A DNA stretch of 64,000 bases, taken from DATDAH01 sp963725155. GTDB lineage: Bacteria > Actinomycetota > Acidimicrobiia > Acidimicrobiales > DATDAH01. The notes under the pieces were generated by a model that had not been told where the DNA came from, did not search any database, and saw only the letters and a list, made by a program, of their open reading frames with translations. Shown piece by piece: positions 24,814-33,344 of the stretch (its first letter is position 1; each line of letters begins with the position of its first letter). The stretch is taken from the NCBI GenBank assembly GCA_963725155.1, contig CAVRXU010000002.1:62001-126000 (forward strand), in the 5' to 3' direction. The translations under genes and the position numbers were made by a program.

Positions 24814-25707
24814 ATGGGCGATGCCATCGATGCCAAAGTGATCGAAGAACACCTGCCGCTCGTTCGGCACATCGTGTTCCAAGTGGCGGTGCACTTCCCC
24901 CGCCACGTGGACCGAGAGGAGTTGGCTCGAGCCGGCGCCCTCGGACTGGTCGAGGCGGCTCGTCGCTACGACGCCAGCCGCGGCGTCCCGTTCGACCGAT
25001 TTGCCGCCCAGCGCATCCGGGGCGCGATCCTCGACGCGGTGCGGGCCGCGGACTGGGCGCCCCGCTCGGTACGCAACCTCGCCCGCAAGATGGAGCAGAC
25101 CGAGCAGCGTCTGGCCACCGAGCTGGGCCGGGTGCCCAACATGGCGGAGATGGCCCGAGAGCTCGGCATGACGATGGACGAGCTGAACCGGCTCCAGGAC
25201 CGCATGTTCCGGTCCGTCGTCCTGGCCCTCGAGCACGAGGTCACCGAGGACACCGAAGAGGACCTGACCCTGGTCGACGTCCTCTGTGACCGCACCCAGC
25301 TCGAGCCCCTCGAGGAGCTGGAGACCCGGGAGATGCACGCCTACCTGCGGGACGCCGTGGACCTGCTGCCGGAGCGGCAGCGCCTGGTCATCATCGGCTA
25401 CTTCCTGGAGGGGCGGACCAGCCTCGAGCTGGCCGAGTTCCTCGGGGTCACCGAGTCCCGCATCAGCCAGCTCCGTTCCGAGGCACTGGAGATGTTGAAG
25501 GAAGGCATCGAGGCCCAGTACGAGGGCAACGAGGCCCCCGCCCCGGCCCGTGACGGTGTCGGTCGGGTGGCGAAGCGCAAGGCCAACTACGCCGCCGCCA
25601 TCGGCGAGCGCAGCCAGTGGCAGGACCGCCTCGACCACCTCGACCTCGACGAGATCGCGGCGATCCACAAGCAGGGCCACGCCGATGTCATGCAGGCCCT
25701 GAGCTAG
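24814..25707 (+). CDS. FliA/WhiG-family (sigma-28) RNA polymerase sigma factor
   Basis: A 297-residue group-3 sigma factor: region 2 about residues 5-80 (ELARAGALGLVEAARRYDASRGVPFDRFAAQRIRG), region 3 about 90-150 and region 4 about 185-235 with LPERQRLVIIGYFLEG and ESRISQLRSEAL. About 60 extra residues follow region 4 (EGNEAPAPARDG...HADVMQALS), unusual for the family. In Streptomyces WhiG directs sporulation genes; in flagellated bacteria FliA directs flagellar genes. No flagellar genes are in this window. The gene appears to be alone in its unit, bounded by a matching promoter and a strong hairpin. Confidence 0.88.
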   Translation: MGDAIDAKVIEEHLPLVRHIVFQVAVHFPRHVDREELARAGALGLVEAARRYDASRGVPFDRFAAQRIRGAILDAVRAADWAPRSVRNLARKMEQTEQRLATELGRVPNMAEMARELGMTMDELNRLQDRMFRSVVLALEHEVTEDTEEDLTLVDVLCDRTQLEPLEELETREMHAYLRDAVDLLPERQRLVIIGYFLEGRTSLELAEFLGVTESRISQLRSEALEMLKEGIEAQYEGNEAPAPARDGVGRVAKRKANYAAAIGERSQWQDRLDHLDLDEIAAIHKQGHADVMQALS

Positions 25708-25743
25708 TCAGATCCGGGTTCCCGTCGGACCCGACGAGACCCT

Positions 25744-25772
25744 CCGTGCCCCGGCCGCCGGCCGGGGCACGG
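25744..25772 (+). terminator. hairpin terminator after sigma-28-type gene
   Basis: A perfect 13-bp stem (CCGTGCCCCGGCC at 25744-25756, complement at 25760-25772) with a 3-nt loop, 37 nt after the stop. The rest of the convergent gap to 25908 shows no gene. Confidence 0.75.
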
Positions 25773-25908
25773 TCGCGTTCAGAACCGGCCACGCAGACCC
25801 ATGGCGTGCGAGGTGCCGGTCGCCTCGAACCTTCGGCACGGTTCACCGCCGAGGGCTACTTGTGCCGAGACGTTGGCGTCGGCGGTCGCCCGGCCCGACG
25901 AGCTGAGA

Positions 25909-26610
25909 TCAGAACTGGGTAGCGGCTCGCCAGCGCTCGAACACGCTTTCGTCGCCGAGGAGCTCGACCCTGTCGACAGGCAGGCGGCCCCAGAGCACGA
26001 GCAGCAGGTCCGACGTCGTGCCCCGGACGGCGACGTCGGCTTTGGTGTGGGCCCGCTCCCAAGACAGGGCATCGCCGGTGGGGTCGAGGAACCACTCGCC
26101 GTCGCCATCGGTGGCGTGGAGGTGCACGGTCCCGCCCACCGAGGTCAACTCGGCGGCAGGGGTGAACTCCGACAGCAGCTCGTCGATGCCGTCATCGGCC
26201 ACAGGAACGGCGAGGGGCTGCGGGTCGCCCGCCGCGGCCTGGGCGTCCCAGCAGTGCACGGCCAGCTCGTGGGTCATGCGCCGCCACAACCAGGACGGTG
26301 GTTTGAGGCCCGCCCAGGTCTTGATCTCGGCGTCGGCGTCCGCTTCGGTGAGCTGGGTCCGCATGGTGTCGGTGCCCTGGCGGACCCAGTCCTGGCGGGT
26401 CACGTCGTCGGGCCGGTCGGTGTCGTAGAAGTCCCCGCCGCCGGCCTTGCGGATCCGCCCGGACCAGTACCAGGTCAGGCGCCCGACGTGGTCCAGCAGG
26501 TCGGCCAGCGTCCAGTCGGTGTGCGGGACGGGGGAGGCGAGGTCGGTGCCGTCGGCGGCCCTGGCCAAGGCCTCGGCCTCCGCGGCGATGAGCCGATCGT
26601 GATCGAGCAT
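25909..26610 (-). CDS. maleylpyruvate isomerase-family (MDMPI/DinB-like) mycothiol-dependent enzyme
   Basis: A 233-residue two-domain protein. The N-terminal four-helix MDMPI_N domain starts LDHDRLIAAEAEALARA and includes DWTLADLLDHVGRLTWYW and the metal-binding HELAVHCWDAQ. The C-terminal domain (about 150-233) is MDMPI_C-like (TVHLHATDGDGEWFL). Members use mycothiol, a thiol found in actinobacteria, and act on small molecules; the specific substrate is unknown. The start ATG 26610 follows the anti-sigma stop region by 4 nt, so the two are likely co-transcribed. Confidence 0.8.
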   Translation of the reverse strand: MLDHDRLIAAEAEALARAADGTDLASPVPHTDWTLADLLDHVGRLTWYWSGRIRKAGGGDFYDTDRPDDVTRQDWVRQGTDTMRTQLTEADADAEIKTWAGLKPPSWLWRRMTHELAVHCWDAQAAAGDPQPLAVPVADDGIDELLSEFTPAAELTSVGGTVHLHATDGDGEWFLDPTGDALSWERAHTKADVAVRGTTSDLLLVLWGRLPVDRVELLGDESVFERWRAATQF

Positions 26611-26614
26611 CCCG

Positions 26615-26950
26615 TCAGTCTGGCGCAGGGGGCTGGGCGTGGAAGGCGGCGAGGAGGTCCTCCCGGGTGGACGGGTCGAGGTCGTCGACGGCCTCATCAC
26701 CGAGGCGGCCGGTCAACGCGACGACCGTCCGCCACTGTTCGAGGGCCCGGGTGCAGTCGGCACAGGCGGCGAGGTGGCGGTCGATGGCGGCTCGGTCCCG
26801 ATCCGGGATGGCACCGTCCAGGTAGTCGGTGATGCGCTCGACGAAATCGATGCAATCGACCTTGCGGCGCCTGGGGCGCGGTTGGGCCATCGAGCCGGGG
26901 TCGCCCCAGGCCCGCTCCGGTCGCGGTCGGCGGCGAAGCTCGTCGCTCAT
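26615..26950 (-). CDS. zinc-finger anti-sigma factor (zf-HC2)
   Basis: A 111-residue protein with a ZAS/zf-HC2 motif: C33 and H59-x3-C63-x2-C66 (DRHLAACADC). It has no transmembrane helix, so it is a cytosolic RsrA-like anti-sigma, a type that can release its sigma factor on thiol oxidation. Its ATG overlaps the stop of the ECF sigma gene (ATGA), the usual coupled arrangement. Confidence 0.85.
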   Translation of the reverse strand: MSDELRRRPRPERAWGDPGSMAQPRPRRRKVDCIDFVERITDYLDGAIPDRDRAAIDRHLAACADCTRALEQWRTVVALTGRLGDEAVDDLDPSTREDLLAAFHAQPPAPD

Positions 26951-27603
26951 GACCCTCGCTCCATGTACGCGTCCTCCAGCGCCTGGCGGACGCGGGCGCG
27001 GCCCCGGTGCAGGAGCACCCGCTGATTGGCCTCGGAGAGCTCGAACAGGTCGCAGACCTCGGCCGCGGTCCAGCCGTCGATGTCGCGCAGGGTGACCACC
27101 GCTCGCTGGCGGTCGGGGAGCTCGGCGATGGCGCCGCGCACGGTGGCGAGGGTCTCGGCCGCCTCAAGCCGTTCCGCGGGCTGCTCCTCCCACGGCTCGG
27201 GACCCCGGGCCCAGTGACCGCGGTAACGCCGGAGGCCGGACCGGAAGCGGTCGGGGGCGAAGGACGGGGCGTCCTCGCCCGGCTCGGGGCCGAGGTCGCT
27301 GAACGGGACGCTCCGGTGCTCGCGCCCACCACGGCTGCGGGCCACGTTCATGAGGATCCGGAAGATCCAGGTCTTGACCGTCGACCGCATCTCGAAGCGG
27401 TCGACACCGGCGACCACGGCGAGCCAGGTCTCCTGGACGACCTCATCGGCGCTGGCCACGGTGCGCACGAAGTTCTTGGCCACCCGGTGGAGCGACGCGT
27501 CGTAGCGGGTGAGAAGCCAGACGAAGGCCGCTTCGTCCCGGCGACGAAGGGCCTCAACGAGCTGCCCGTCGTCGGTGAAGTCGACCGTCGTCTCCCGCGC
27601 CAC
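26947..27603 (-). CDS. ECF-type RNA polymerase sigma factor
   Basis: About 218 residues from GTG 27603. Region 2 contains SADEVVQETWLAVVAGVDRF and STVKTWIFRILMNVARSRG; region 4 contains LPDRQRAVVTLRDIDGWTAAEV and SEANQRVLLHRGRARVR. The frame extends upstream to 27810 with a proline-rich non-sigma sequence overlapping the antiporter gene, so a start near 27603 (or GTG 27651) is preferred; the ribosome-binding site is weak. The paired zinc anti-sigma makes it a candidate for reading the GGAAT-N18-GTT promoters of trxB and trxA, but that link is unproven. Confidence 0.85.
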   Translation of the reverse strand: MARETTVDFTDDGQLVEALRRRDEAAFVWLLTRYDASLHRVAKNFVRTVASADEVVQETWLAVVAGVDRFEMRSTVKTWIFRILMNVARSRGGREHRSVPFSDLGPEPGEDAPSFAPDRFRSGLRRYRGHWARGPEPWEEQPAERLEAAETLATVRGAIAELPDRQRAVVTLRDIDGWTAAEVCDLFELSEANQRVLLHRGRARVRQALEDAYMERGS

Positions 27604-27679
27604 CGTCTCGCATCTTTGCCGTTCTGGCGGAAGCAGGGTGTTCGCCACGACACGGCGTTGCCACCAGAGCAGGGAGTGG

Positions 27680-28891
27680 TCACGAGATGAGGACCGGTAC
27701 GACGGGTTCATCGGCGGTCGACCGGCCGAGCAGGGCGACGGCGAGGGCGGGGAACAACAGGGCCGACAGGAGGCCGGCGGCCACGAAGGCCGCAGCGGTG
27801 CCTGGGTCAATCGACCCCAGCTCGACCCCGATCATGGTGGCGGCCACGATGAACGGCAGGGACGTGGCCTGCAGGAGCCCCGCGGCCACGGCACCCCGGG
27901 CGCCAGTGATGGGCCGGTAGACCACGGCCGGAATGCCCCGGACCACGAGGAGGCAGACCAGGAACACCGGGACCAGGGCCAGGGTGGACGGGTCGTCGAG
28001 CAGGGCGTCGAGGTCGAAGACCACGCCGCTGCTGACGAAGAAGACCGGCACGAGGAAGCCATAGCCGATCGCCTCCAGCTTCACCCGGAACTGAGGATGG
28101 GTCATGGCTTCGTCACGGTCGATGACCCCGACCACGGCCCCGGCGATGAACGCCCCCAGGATGGTCTCCAGCCCGAAGTGCTCGGCGAGGACGACGAGCA
28201 CGACGACCAGGAGCACCGCCCCGCGGACCCGGATCTCCGCCGTGGTGTCCTGGAGGTGGACGATGGCGGCGCCGAGCCGGTGGGACCGGCCGGCGACGGC
28301 GATGAGGACGCCGATGGCCGTTACCAGCCCCGCGTACTCCACGAGGAGGACGACTTGGGCGCCGGTACCGGACCCGTCGGCGGAGAAGAGAACGGACAGG
28401 AGGACGATGGCGGCCACGTCGCCGATCGACGCGCCGGCGATTATCAGCTGGCCCGTTGGTGTCGCGGACTGGCCCGTCTCCTTCAGGACCCCGATGACGA
28501 GGCCCAGCGACGTGGCGGTGAGGATCGTGGCGGCAAGGAGGGGGTCGTCGACCAGACCGGCGGCGTCGAGGACCAAGCCCGCGAGCAGCGCGAGCCCCAA
28601 GGACAGGGCGAAGCCGGAAAGCCCTCGACGTAGCACCGGGCCGTGCAGCTGGCGGAGGTCGAGCTCGAGGCCGGCCAGGAACAACAGGAAGGCCAGCCCG
28701 ACGACGGCCACGATGCGGACCACCTCGTCGGCCTCCACCCAGCCGAGCACCGACGGCCCGACGATGATGCCCAGAAGGACTTCGACCACGACCGAAGGCA
28801 CCGGGCTGCGGGGGAGCAGGCCCAGGACGAGCGGGGTGACGAAGGCGACGGCCATGACGAGGGCCAGGTCGGTGAACGAGACGTCGGGCAC
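27680..28891 (-). CDS. CPA2-family cation/proton antiporter (KefB-like)
   Basis: A 403-residue protein with about 12 transmembrane helices and no C-terminal TrkA domain. Family marks include VEVLLGIIVGPSVLGWV, FLLFLAGLELDLRQL and the core ETILGAFIAGAVVG. It would exchange Na+ or K+ for protons across the cytoplasmic membrane. Its start lies 4 nt after the stop of the Rieske-thiamine-diphosphate gene, so the two form an operon. Confidence 0.85.
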   Translation of the reverse strand: MPDVSFTDLALVMAVAFVTPLVLGLLPRSPVPSVVVEVLLGIIVGPSVLGWVEADEVVRIVAVVGLAFLLFLAGLELDLRQLHGPVLRRGLSGFALSLGLALLAGLVLDAAGLVDDPLLAATILTATSLGLVIGVLKETGQSATPTGQLIIAGASIGDVAAIVLLSVLFSADGSGTGAQVVLLVEYAGLVTAIGVLIAVAGRSHRLGAAIVHLQDTTAEIRVRGAVLLVVVLVVLAEHFGLETILGAFIAGAVVGVIDRDEAMTHPQFRVKLEAIGYGFLVPVFFVSSGVVFDLDALLDDPSTLALVPVFLVCLLVVRGIPAVVYRPITGARGAVAAGLLQATSLPFIVAATMIGVELGSIDPGTAAAFVAAGLLSALLFPALAVALLGRSTADEPVVPVLIS

Positions 28892-28895
28892 GGGC

Positions 28896-30833
28896 TCAGA
28901 CGAGGTCGGGGTCGGCGATGACCTCGACGAGAGCGGGGCCTGGGTGGGCCAGCGCGGCGGCGATGGCGTCGTCGAGGTCTGCGGGATCGGTGACCCGTCT
29001 TCCGTGGGCGCCGCACAGCTCGGCGTAGGCGGCGAAGTCGGGGTTGTGCAGCGAGGTCTGCCAGACGTCGAAGTGGACGGCTCGTTGCTCCTTGGTGATC
29101 TTGCCCAGCATCGAGTTGTTGAGGAGGACGTGGGTGATGTCCATGCCGTACTTCACGGCGGTGGTCAGCTCGGCCAGGTACTGGCCGAACCCGCCGTCGC
29201 CGGTGACGGCCACGATCGGCCGCTCCGGGGCGGCGGCCCAGGCCCCCATGGCGGCGGGGAACCCGAAGCCGATGGAGCCGAGGTAACCCGACATCAGGAC
29301 GGACTGGGCGGTGCACTCGAAGTAGCGGCCGAAGGAATAGGTGTTGTTGCCGACGTCGACGGCGATGACGGCGTCGTCGGGGACCTGGCGGGTCATGGCG
29401 GCGAAGACGGCGGCCGAGCTGACACCCGACCCTCGGTCGTCGGCCAGGCGGCGCTCCTTCTCGGCCCGCCAGATCGACCAGCGCTCGGCCACGTCGGCCC
29501 GCTGGTCGACCCGGGCGTCGGAAGCCCGGACCGCTTCGGCGAGGGCCAGGGCGGACACACCCACATCCCCCTGGAGGCCGACGGTGATCGGGTGGAAGCG
29601 GCCGAGGGCCATGGGGTCGGCGTCGACCTGGATGGTGGGCTTGTAGTCGGCGATGCCGGTGTGATTCGAGAAGGACGCGCCGAAGACCACGAGCAGGTCC
29701 GACTCGTTCATCATCCAACTGGCCACCGGGGTCCCGCTCCGGCCGAGCACGCCGCAGCCCAGCGGGTGGTGGTCGGAGATCTGGCCCTTGGCCTTGAAGG
29801 TGGTGAGGACGGGGGCGCCCAGGGTGTCGGCCAGAGCCACGACCGCGTCCATGTGGAAGCGGGCGCCGTGACCGACGACGATCACCGGCCGCCGGGCACC
29901 GGCCAGCAGGGTGAGGGCCTCGTCGAGGGCGGCCACGGGCGGGGCGATCGCCCGGTCCGCCACCCGGCCGTCGGGGCGACCGGCCGGGCTGTCGGGGGCC
30001 TCCTGGACCTGGACCTCGTCGGGCAGGACCAGGTGGGTGACGTCTCGGTCGACGATGGCCCGCTTCACGGCCAACGTGGTCAGTTCGGCGTGGTTCGAGT
30101 GGGGGAGGATCGTGGTCGATGTGGCCGCGGCGTGGGCGAAGGCCCCGGTCAGGTCGAGGTCCTGGAAGGCGCCTCGTCCGAGCACGTCGGAGGGGACCTG
30201 GCCCGAGAGGGCGATGACCGGGGCCCGGTCGAGCTTGGCGTCGTAGAGGCCGGTGAGCAGGTTGGTGGAACCGGGACCGGCGATGCCGAAGCAAGCGGCC
30301 GGTCGACCGGTGAGCTTGCCGTAGGCCGAAGCCGCGAAGGCGGCGGCCCCCTCGTGGCGGATGCCGATGAAGGTCAGCTCACCGGTCTCCTCCCGTCGGC
30401 GGAGAGCGTCGGCGAACCCGAGGTTGGAGTGGCCGACCATCCCGAAGACGTGGGTGATGCCCCAGTTGACGAGCGTCTCGACCATGACGTCGCTGACGGT
30501 GCGCACGTGCTCCGGCTCGTCGGGGACCTCGACGTAGATGCCGTCGGTGCGGATCTCGACCGGAAAGGCCTCGGGGGCGTCGCTGAAGCCTGTGGGGGGC
30601 CGGCCGGTGATGGGGTCGTAGTCGTAGCCGTGCCACGGGCAGCGCAGCATGCCCTTCTCGATCGAGCCCTCGCCCAGCGGTCCTCCCTGGTGAGGGCATT
30701 GGTTCTCGAGGGCGCCGAACCGGTCCCCGCAGTGGGTCAGGCACACGGACCGGCTCCCGGCCTGGACCGTGGTCACCCGCCCGTCCGGGAGGTCGTCGAC
30801 CTGGGCCACCTTGTGCCAGCGCTTCTCCGTCAT
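28896..30833 (-). CDS. Rieske [2Fe-2S] domain fused to thiamine-diphosphate-dependent enzyme
   Basis: A 645-residue protein. Residues 1-104 are a Rieske ferredoxin-like domain with cluster ligands C46-x-H48 (CPHQGG) and C65-x2-H68 (CPWHGYDYD). Residues 110-645 are an acetolactate synthase/pyruvate oxidase-type ThDP enzyme with the catalytic Glu in GIRHEGAAAFAASAYG and the ThDP-binding motif GDGGFGQYLAE...LLNNSML. The Rieske cluster could take electrons from the carbanion intermediate, making it an oxidative 2-oxoacid decarboxylase; that is inference. Operon with the antiporter downstream. Confidence 0.85.
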   Translation of the reverse strand: MTEKRWHKVAQVDDLPDGRVTTVQAGSRSVCLTHCGDRFGALENQCPHQGGPLGEGSIEKGMLRCPWHGYDYDPITGRPPTGFSDAPEAFPVEIRTDGIYVEVPDEPEHVRTVSDVMVETLVNWGITHVFGMVGHSNLGFADALRRREETGELTFIGIRHEGAAAFAASAYGKLTGRPAACFGIAGPGSTNLLTGLYDAKLDRAPVIALSGQVPSDVLGRGAFQDLDLTGAFAHAAATSTTILPHSNHAELTTLAVKRAIVDRDVTHLVLPDEVQVQEAPDSPAGRPDGRVADRAIAPPVAALDEALTLLAGARRPVIVVGHGARFHMDAVVALADTLGAPVLTTFKAKGQISDHHPLGCGVLGRSGTPVASWMMNESDLLVVFGASFSNHTGIADYKPTIQVDADPMALGRFHPITVGLQGDVGVSALALAEAVRASDARVDQRADVAERWSIWRAEKERRLADDRGSGVSSAAVFAAMTRQVPDDAVIAVDVGNNTYSFGRYFECTAQSVLMSGYLGSIGFGFPAAMGAWAAAPERPIVAVTGDGGFGQYLAELTTAVKYGMDITHVLLNNSMLGKITKEQRAVHFDVWQTSLHNPDFAAYAELCGAHGRRVTDPADLDDAIAAALAHPGPALVEVIADPDLV

Positions 30834-30997
30834 GCCCCAACCGTCTCGTCGGCGGGCCCGGCGTTACACGCGCCACTCGATTGATGTTGCCGACGTCCGC
30901 CGTGCCGTCGCCGCCGCGATGGTGCGGGTCAGTGCTGCTGCATTCCGTTGCCGGCGTCTCGTCGTAACGTCAGCGTCGTTCGCGAGACGGAGGAACC

Positions 30998-31690
30998 ATG
31001 ATCGACCCCGACGTCCTGGCCGCCACCCGCTGTTCGCTGCACGCGGTGGGCGAGCACGTGCTGGGCGCCGCCCTCTACCAGGGCCGTCACCGCATCGGCC
31101 TGCGCCAGTTCACGGGTGGCTTCGCCACGCAGAACTACCTCCACATCCGGGACGGGGCCGCCGTCGAGCGCCGGGCCATGGTCGTGGGCACCGAGATCGT
31201 CGTCCGGGACGACGACCTGGCGGGCGGGACCATCGAGGACCGGGCACCGATGACGACGCTGGCCGCGGCGGGCGTGCTGGTCGACATCGAGCCGGGCATG
31301 CCCGCCGACCTGTACACCCCGGAGCCCATGCCCGACGTCGACGAGGAGTTGGCGATCGACGCTGAGGCTGCCGCCTTCCTGGCCGAGCTGACCGCCGTCG
31401 GGTACGCCGCGCTGGTCATTCTCTGTGCCCATTACGTCGACGACGCTCCCGGCGAGATCCAGCTCTGGCCCGAGCACTTCGACCTGGCGACCTCGTTCGC
31501 TGAGGTCAACTACGGCCTCTCGCCTGGCGACGCCGGCCATCCCTGGCCCTACTTCTACGTCGGACCCTGGTCACCGCCGCCGGTGGGCGGCTTCTGGAAC
31601 GAGCCGTTCGGGGCCAGCCTCGAGGTCCAGGAGGTCCCCACCGTCGACGACGTGCTTGCCTTCTTCGGTGCCGGCCGAGGTTCGTTGTAA
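30998..31690 (+). CDS. conserved hypothetical protein
   Basis: A 230-residue soluble protein. Notable segments are RFRIGLRQFTGG-like (HRIGLRQFTGGFATQNYLHIRDGAAVE), an acidic central part and LWPEHFDLATSFAEVNYGLSPGD...HPWPYFYVGPW near the C-terminus, rich in aromatic residues. No cofactor or catalytic motif is recognised. ATG 30998 follows GGAGGAACC. The flavodoxin-like gene begins 30 nt downstream, so they may be co-transcribed. The 164-bp gap upstream (30834-30997) is a divergent promoter region without obvious elements. Confidence 0.6.
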   Translation: MIDPDVLAATRCSLHAVGEHVLGAALYQGRHRIGLRQFTGGFATQNYLHIRDGAAVERRAMVVGTEIVVRDDDLAGGTIEDRAPMTTLAAAGVLVDIEPGMPADLYTPEPMPDVDEELAIDAEAAAFLAELTAVGYAALVILCAHYVDDAPGEIQLWPEHFDLATSFAEVNYGLSPGDAGHPWPYFYVGPWSPPPVGGFWNEPFGASLEVQEVPTVDDVLAFFGAGRGSL

Positions 31691-31720
31691 CGCATCGCCC
31701 GGTCGGGAGACAGCACCCTC

Positions 31721-32446
31721 ATGACCGCCTCTGAGCCCACGACCGTCGACTACTCGGACCTGAAGGCCCTGTTCATCAACTGCACGCTCAAGCGCTCGCC
31801 GGAGGTGTCCAACACCGCCGGCCTGGCCGACGTCGCCATCGGCATCCTGGAAGCCAACGGGGTCGAGACCGAGACCATTCGGGCCCTCGATCACGACATC
31901 GCCACCGGTGTCTGGCCGGACATGACCGAGCACGGGTGGGACAGGGACGACTGGCCTCCGATCTTCGACAAGGTGATGGCCGCCGACATCCTGGTCCTCT
32001 GCACGCCCATCTGGCTCGGTGAGAAGTCCTCGGTCTGCACCCAGGTCATCGAGCGCCTCTACGGCAACTCCCACCTCCTCAACGACCAGGGGCAGTACCG
32101 CTACTACGGCCGGGTCGCCGGCTGCCTGGTCACGGGGAACGAGGACGGGGTGAAGCACTGCGCCATGAACGTCCTCTACTCCCTCCAGCACCTCGGCTTC
32201 ACGATCCCGCCCCAGGCCGACGCCGGCTGGATCGGCGAGGCCGGTCCCGGGCCGTCCTACCTCGACCCGGGCTCCGGAGGGCCCGAGAACGACTTCACCA
32301 ACCGGAACACCACGTTCATGACCTGGAACCTCATGCACATCGCCCGCATGCTCAAGGACCAGGGGGGCATCCCCGTGCACGGCAACCAGCGTTCCGAGTG
32401 GGACGCCGGCTGCCGCTTCGACTTCCCGAACCCCGAGCACCGCTAG
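31721..32446 (+). CDS. flavodoxin/NADPH-dependent FMN reductase-family protein
   Basis: A 241-residue flavodoxin-fold protein: phosphate-binding loop ALFINCTLKRSPEVSNT, then VLCTPIWLGEKSSVCTQVIERL and GCLVTGNEDGVKHCAMNVLYSL, typical of WrbA/YwqN-like FMN reductases. It likely binds FMN and reduces quinones or similar substrates with NAD(P)H. A C-terminal extension (NLMHIARMLKDQGGIPVHG) is shared by this subgroup. Confidence 0.75.
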   Translation: MTASEPTTVDYSDLKALFINCTLKRSPEVSNTAGLADVAIGILEANGVETETIRALDHDIATGVWPDMTEHGWDRDDWPPIFDKVMAADILVLCTPIWLGEKSSVCTQVIERLYGNSHLLNDQGQYRYYGRVAGCLVTGNEDGVKHCAMNVLYSLQHLGFTIPPQADAGWIGEAGPGPSYLDPGSGGPENDFTNRNTTFMTWNLMHIARMLKDQGGIPVHGNQRSEWDAGCRFDFPNPEHR

Positions 32447-32477
32447 CCGACCTCAGCCCGAACGGCTGACGTCGACC

Positions 32478-33251
32478 TCAGCGCGGTGCCAGGAGGGCCA
32501 GCAGGTCGTCGTGGAGGTGACCGTTGGTGGCCAGTCCGCTGTCGGACGTGATGCTGTCGGTGCCGGCCAGGTCAGACATCCGACCACCGGCCTCGCCGAT
32601 GATCACGGGCATCGGGGCGATGTCCCAGATCGCGGCCTGGTGGTCGACCATGGCCTCGACCCGGCCGGTGGCGACCAGGGCGTAGCCGTAGGCATCGCCC
32701 CACGTGCGGACGAAGGCCCCCGCCCCGTGGGTGGCGTCGAGCGCCCCCGCGGGCCAGTTCCGCAGGGCGCTGGCGGTGACGTAGGCCCCCTCGACGGTGT
32801 CGTGCTCGCTGACGTGGCACCGCTCGCCGTCGAGGAAGCAGCCGAGGCCCCGACCGGCCCACACCGTCTCGGGCAGGGCGGGCAGGCAGATGACGCCGAG
32901 GAGGGGCCCGTGCTCGTCGAGCGCGGCCAACAGCGTGCTGTAGAGGGGGACGCCGTGGGTGAAGGCCTTGGTGCCGTCGATGGGATCGATGACCCAGGTC
33001 CGTCCCGACGTACCAGCGGTGTCGTCCTCCTCCTCACCGATGACGGCATCGGCGGGGAAGGCGTCAGCCAGCAGCTCCCGCAGGAGCCGCTCGGCCCCCC
33101 GGTCGGCCTCGGTGACGGGGGTGTCGTCGTGCTTGTGCTCGACGGCCAGCTCGAGCGAGCGGAAGTGGGGGAGCGTGAAGTCGCCCGCCCGCCGGGCGAA
33201 CTGGACCGCCTGCTCCAGGAGCGCCGGGTCACAGGGTGGAACGCCAGCCAT
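32478..33251 (-). CDS. histidinol-phosphatase-like inositol monophosphatase family protein (HisN type)
   Basis: A 257-residue Mg-dependent phosphatase with the metal-binding motifs GEE (near residue 73), WVIDPIDGTKAF and WDIAPMPVIIGEAGG. The TPVTEADRGAERLLRE segment and length match actinobacterial HisN (histidinol-phosphate phosphatase), the likely function; inositol-phosphate activity cannot be excluded. No histidine genes lie nearby. Divergent from the P450. Confidence 0.75.
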   Translation of the reverse strand: MAGVPPCDPALLEQAVQFARRAGDFTLPHFRSLELAVEHKHDDTPVTEADRGAERLLRELLADAFPADAVIGEEEDDTAGTSGRTWVIDPIDGTKAFTHGVPLYSTLLAALDEHGPLLGVICLPALPETVWAGRGLGCFLDGERCHVSEHDTVEGAYVTASALRNWPAGALDATHGAGAFVRTWGDAYGYALVATGRVEAMVDHQAAIWDIAPMPVIIGEAGGRMSDLAGTDSITSDSGLATNGHLHDDLLALLAPR

Positions 33252-33344
33252 CGAGCGATCGTACGGCCCCGTTCAGCAAGGCATATCGTTCGACGGGTGG
33301 CCGAACTCGACGCTGTGGAGGCGCCAGCCGGAGCAGCACACCCG

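Noticed and set aside
32511..33296. N-terminal extension of the P450 frame by about 260 codons
   Set aside because: It is antisense to the HisN-like gene and has no P450-like features; the P450 fold begins after 33345.
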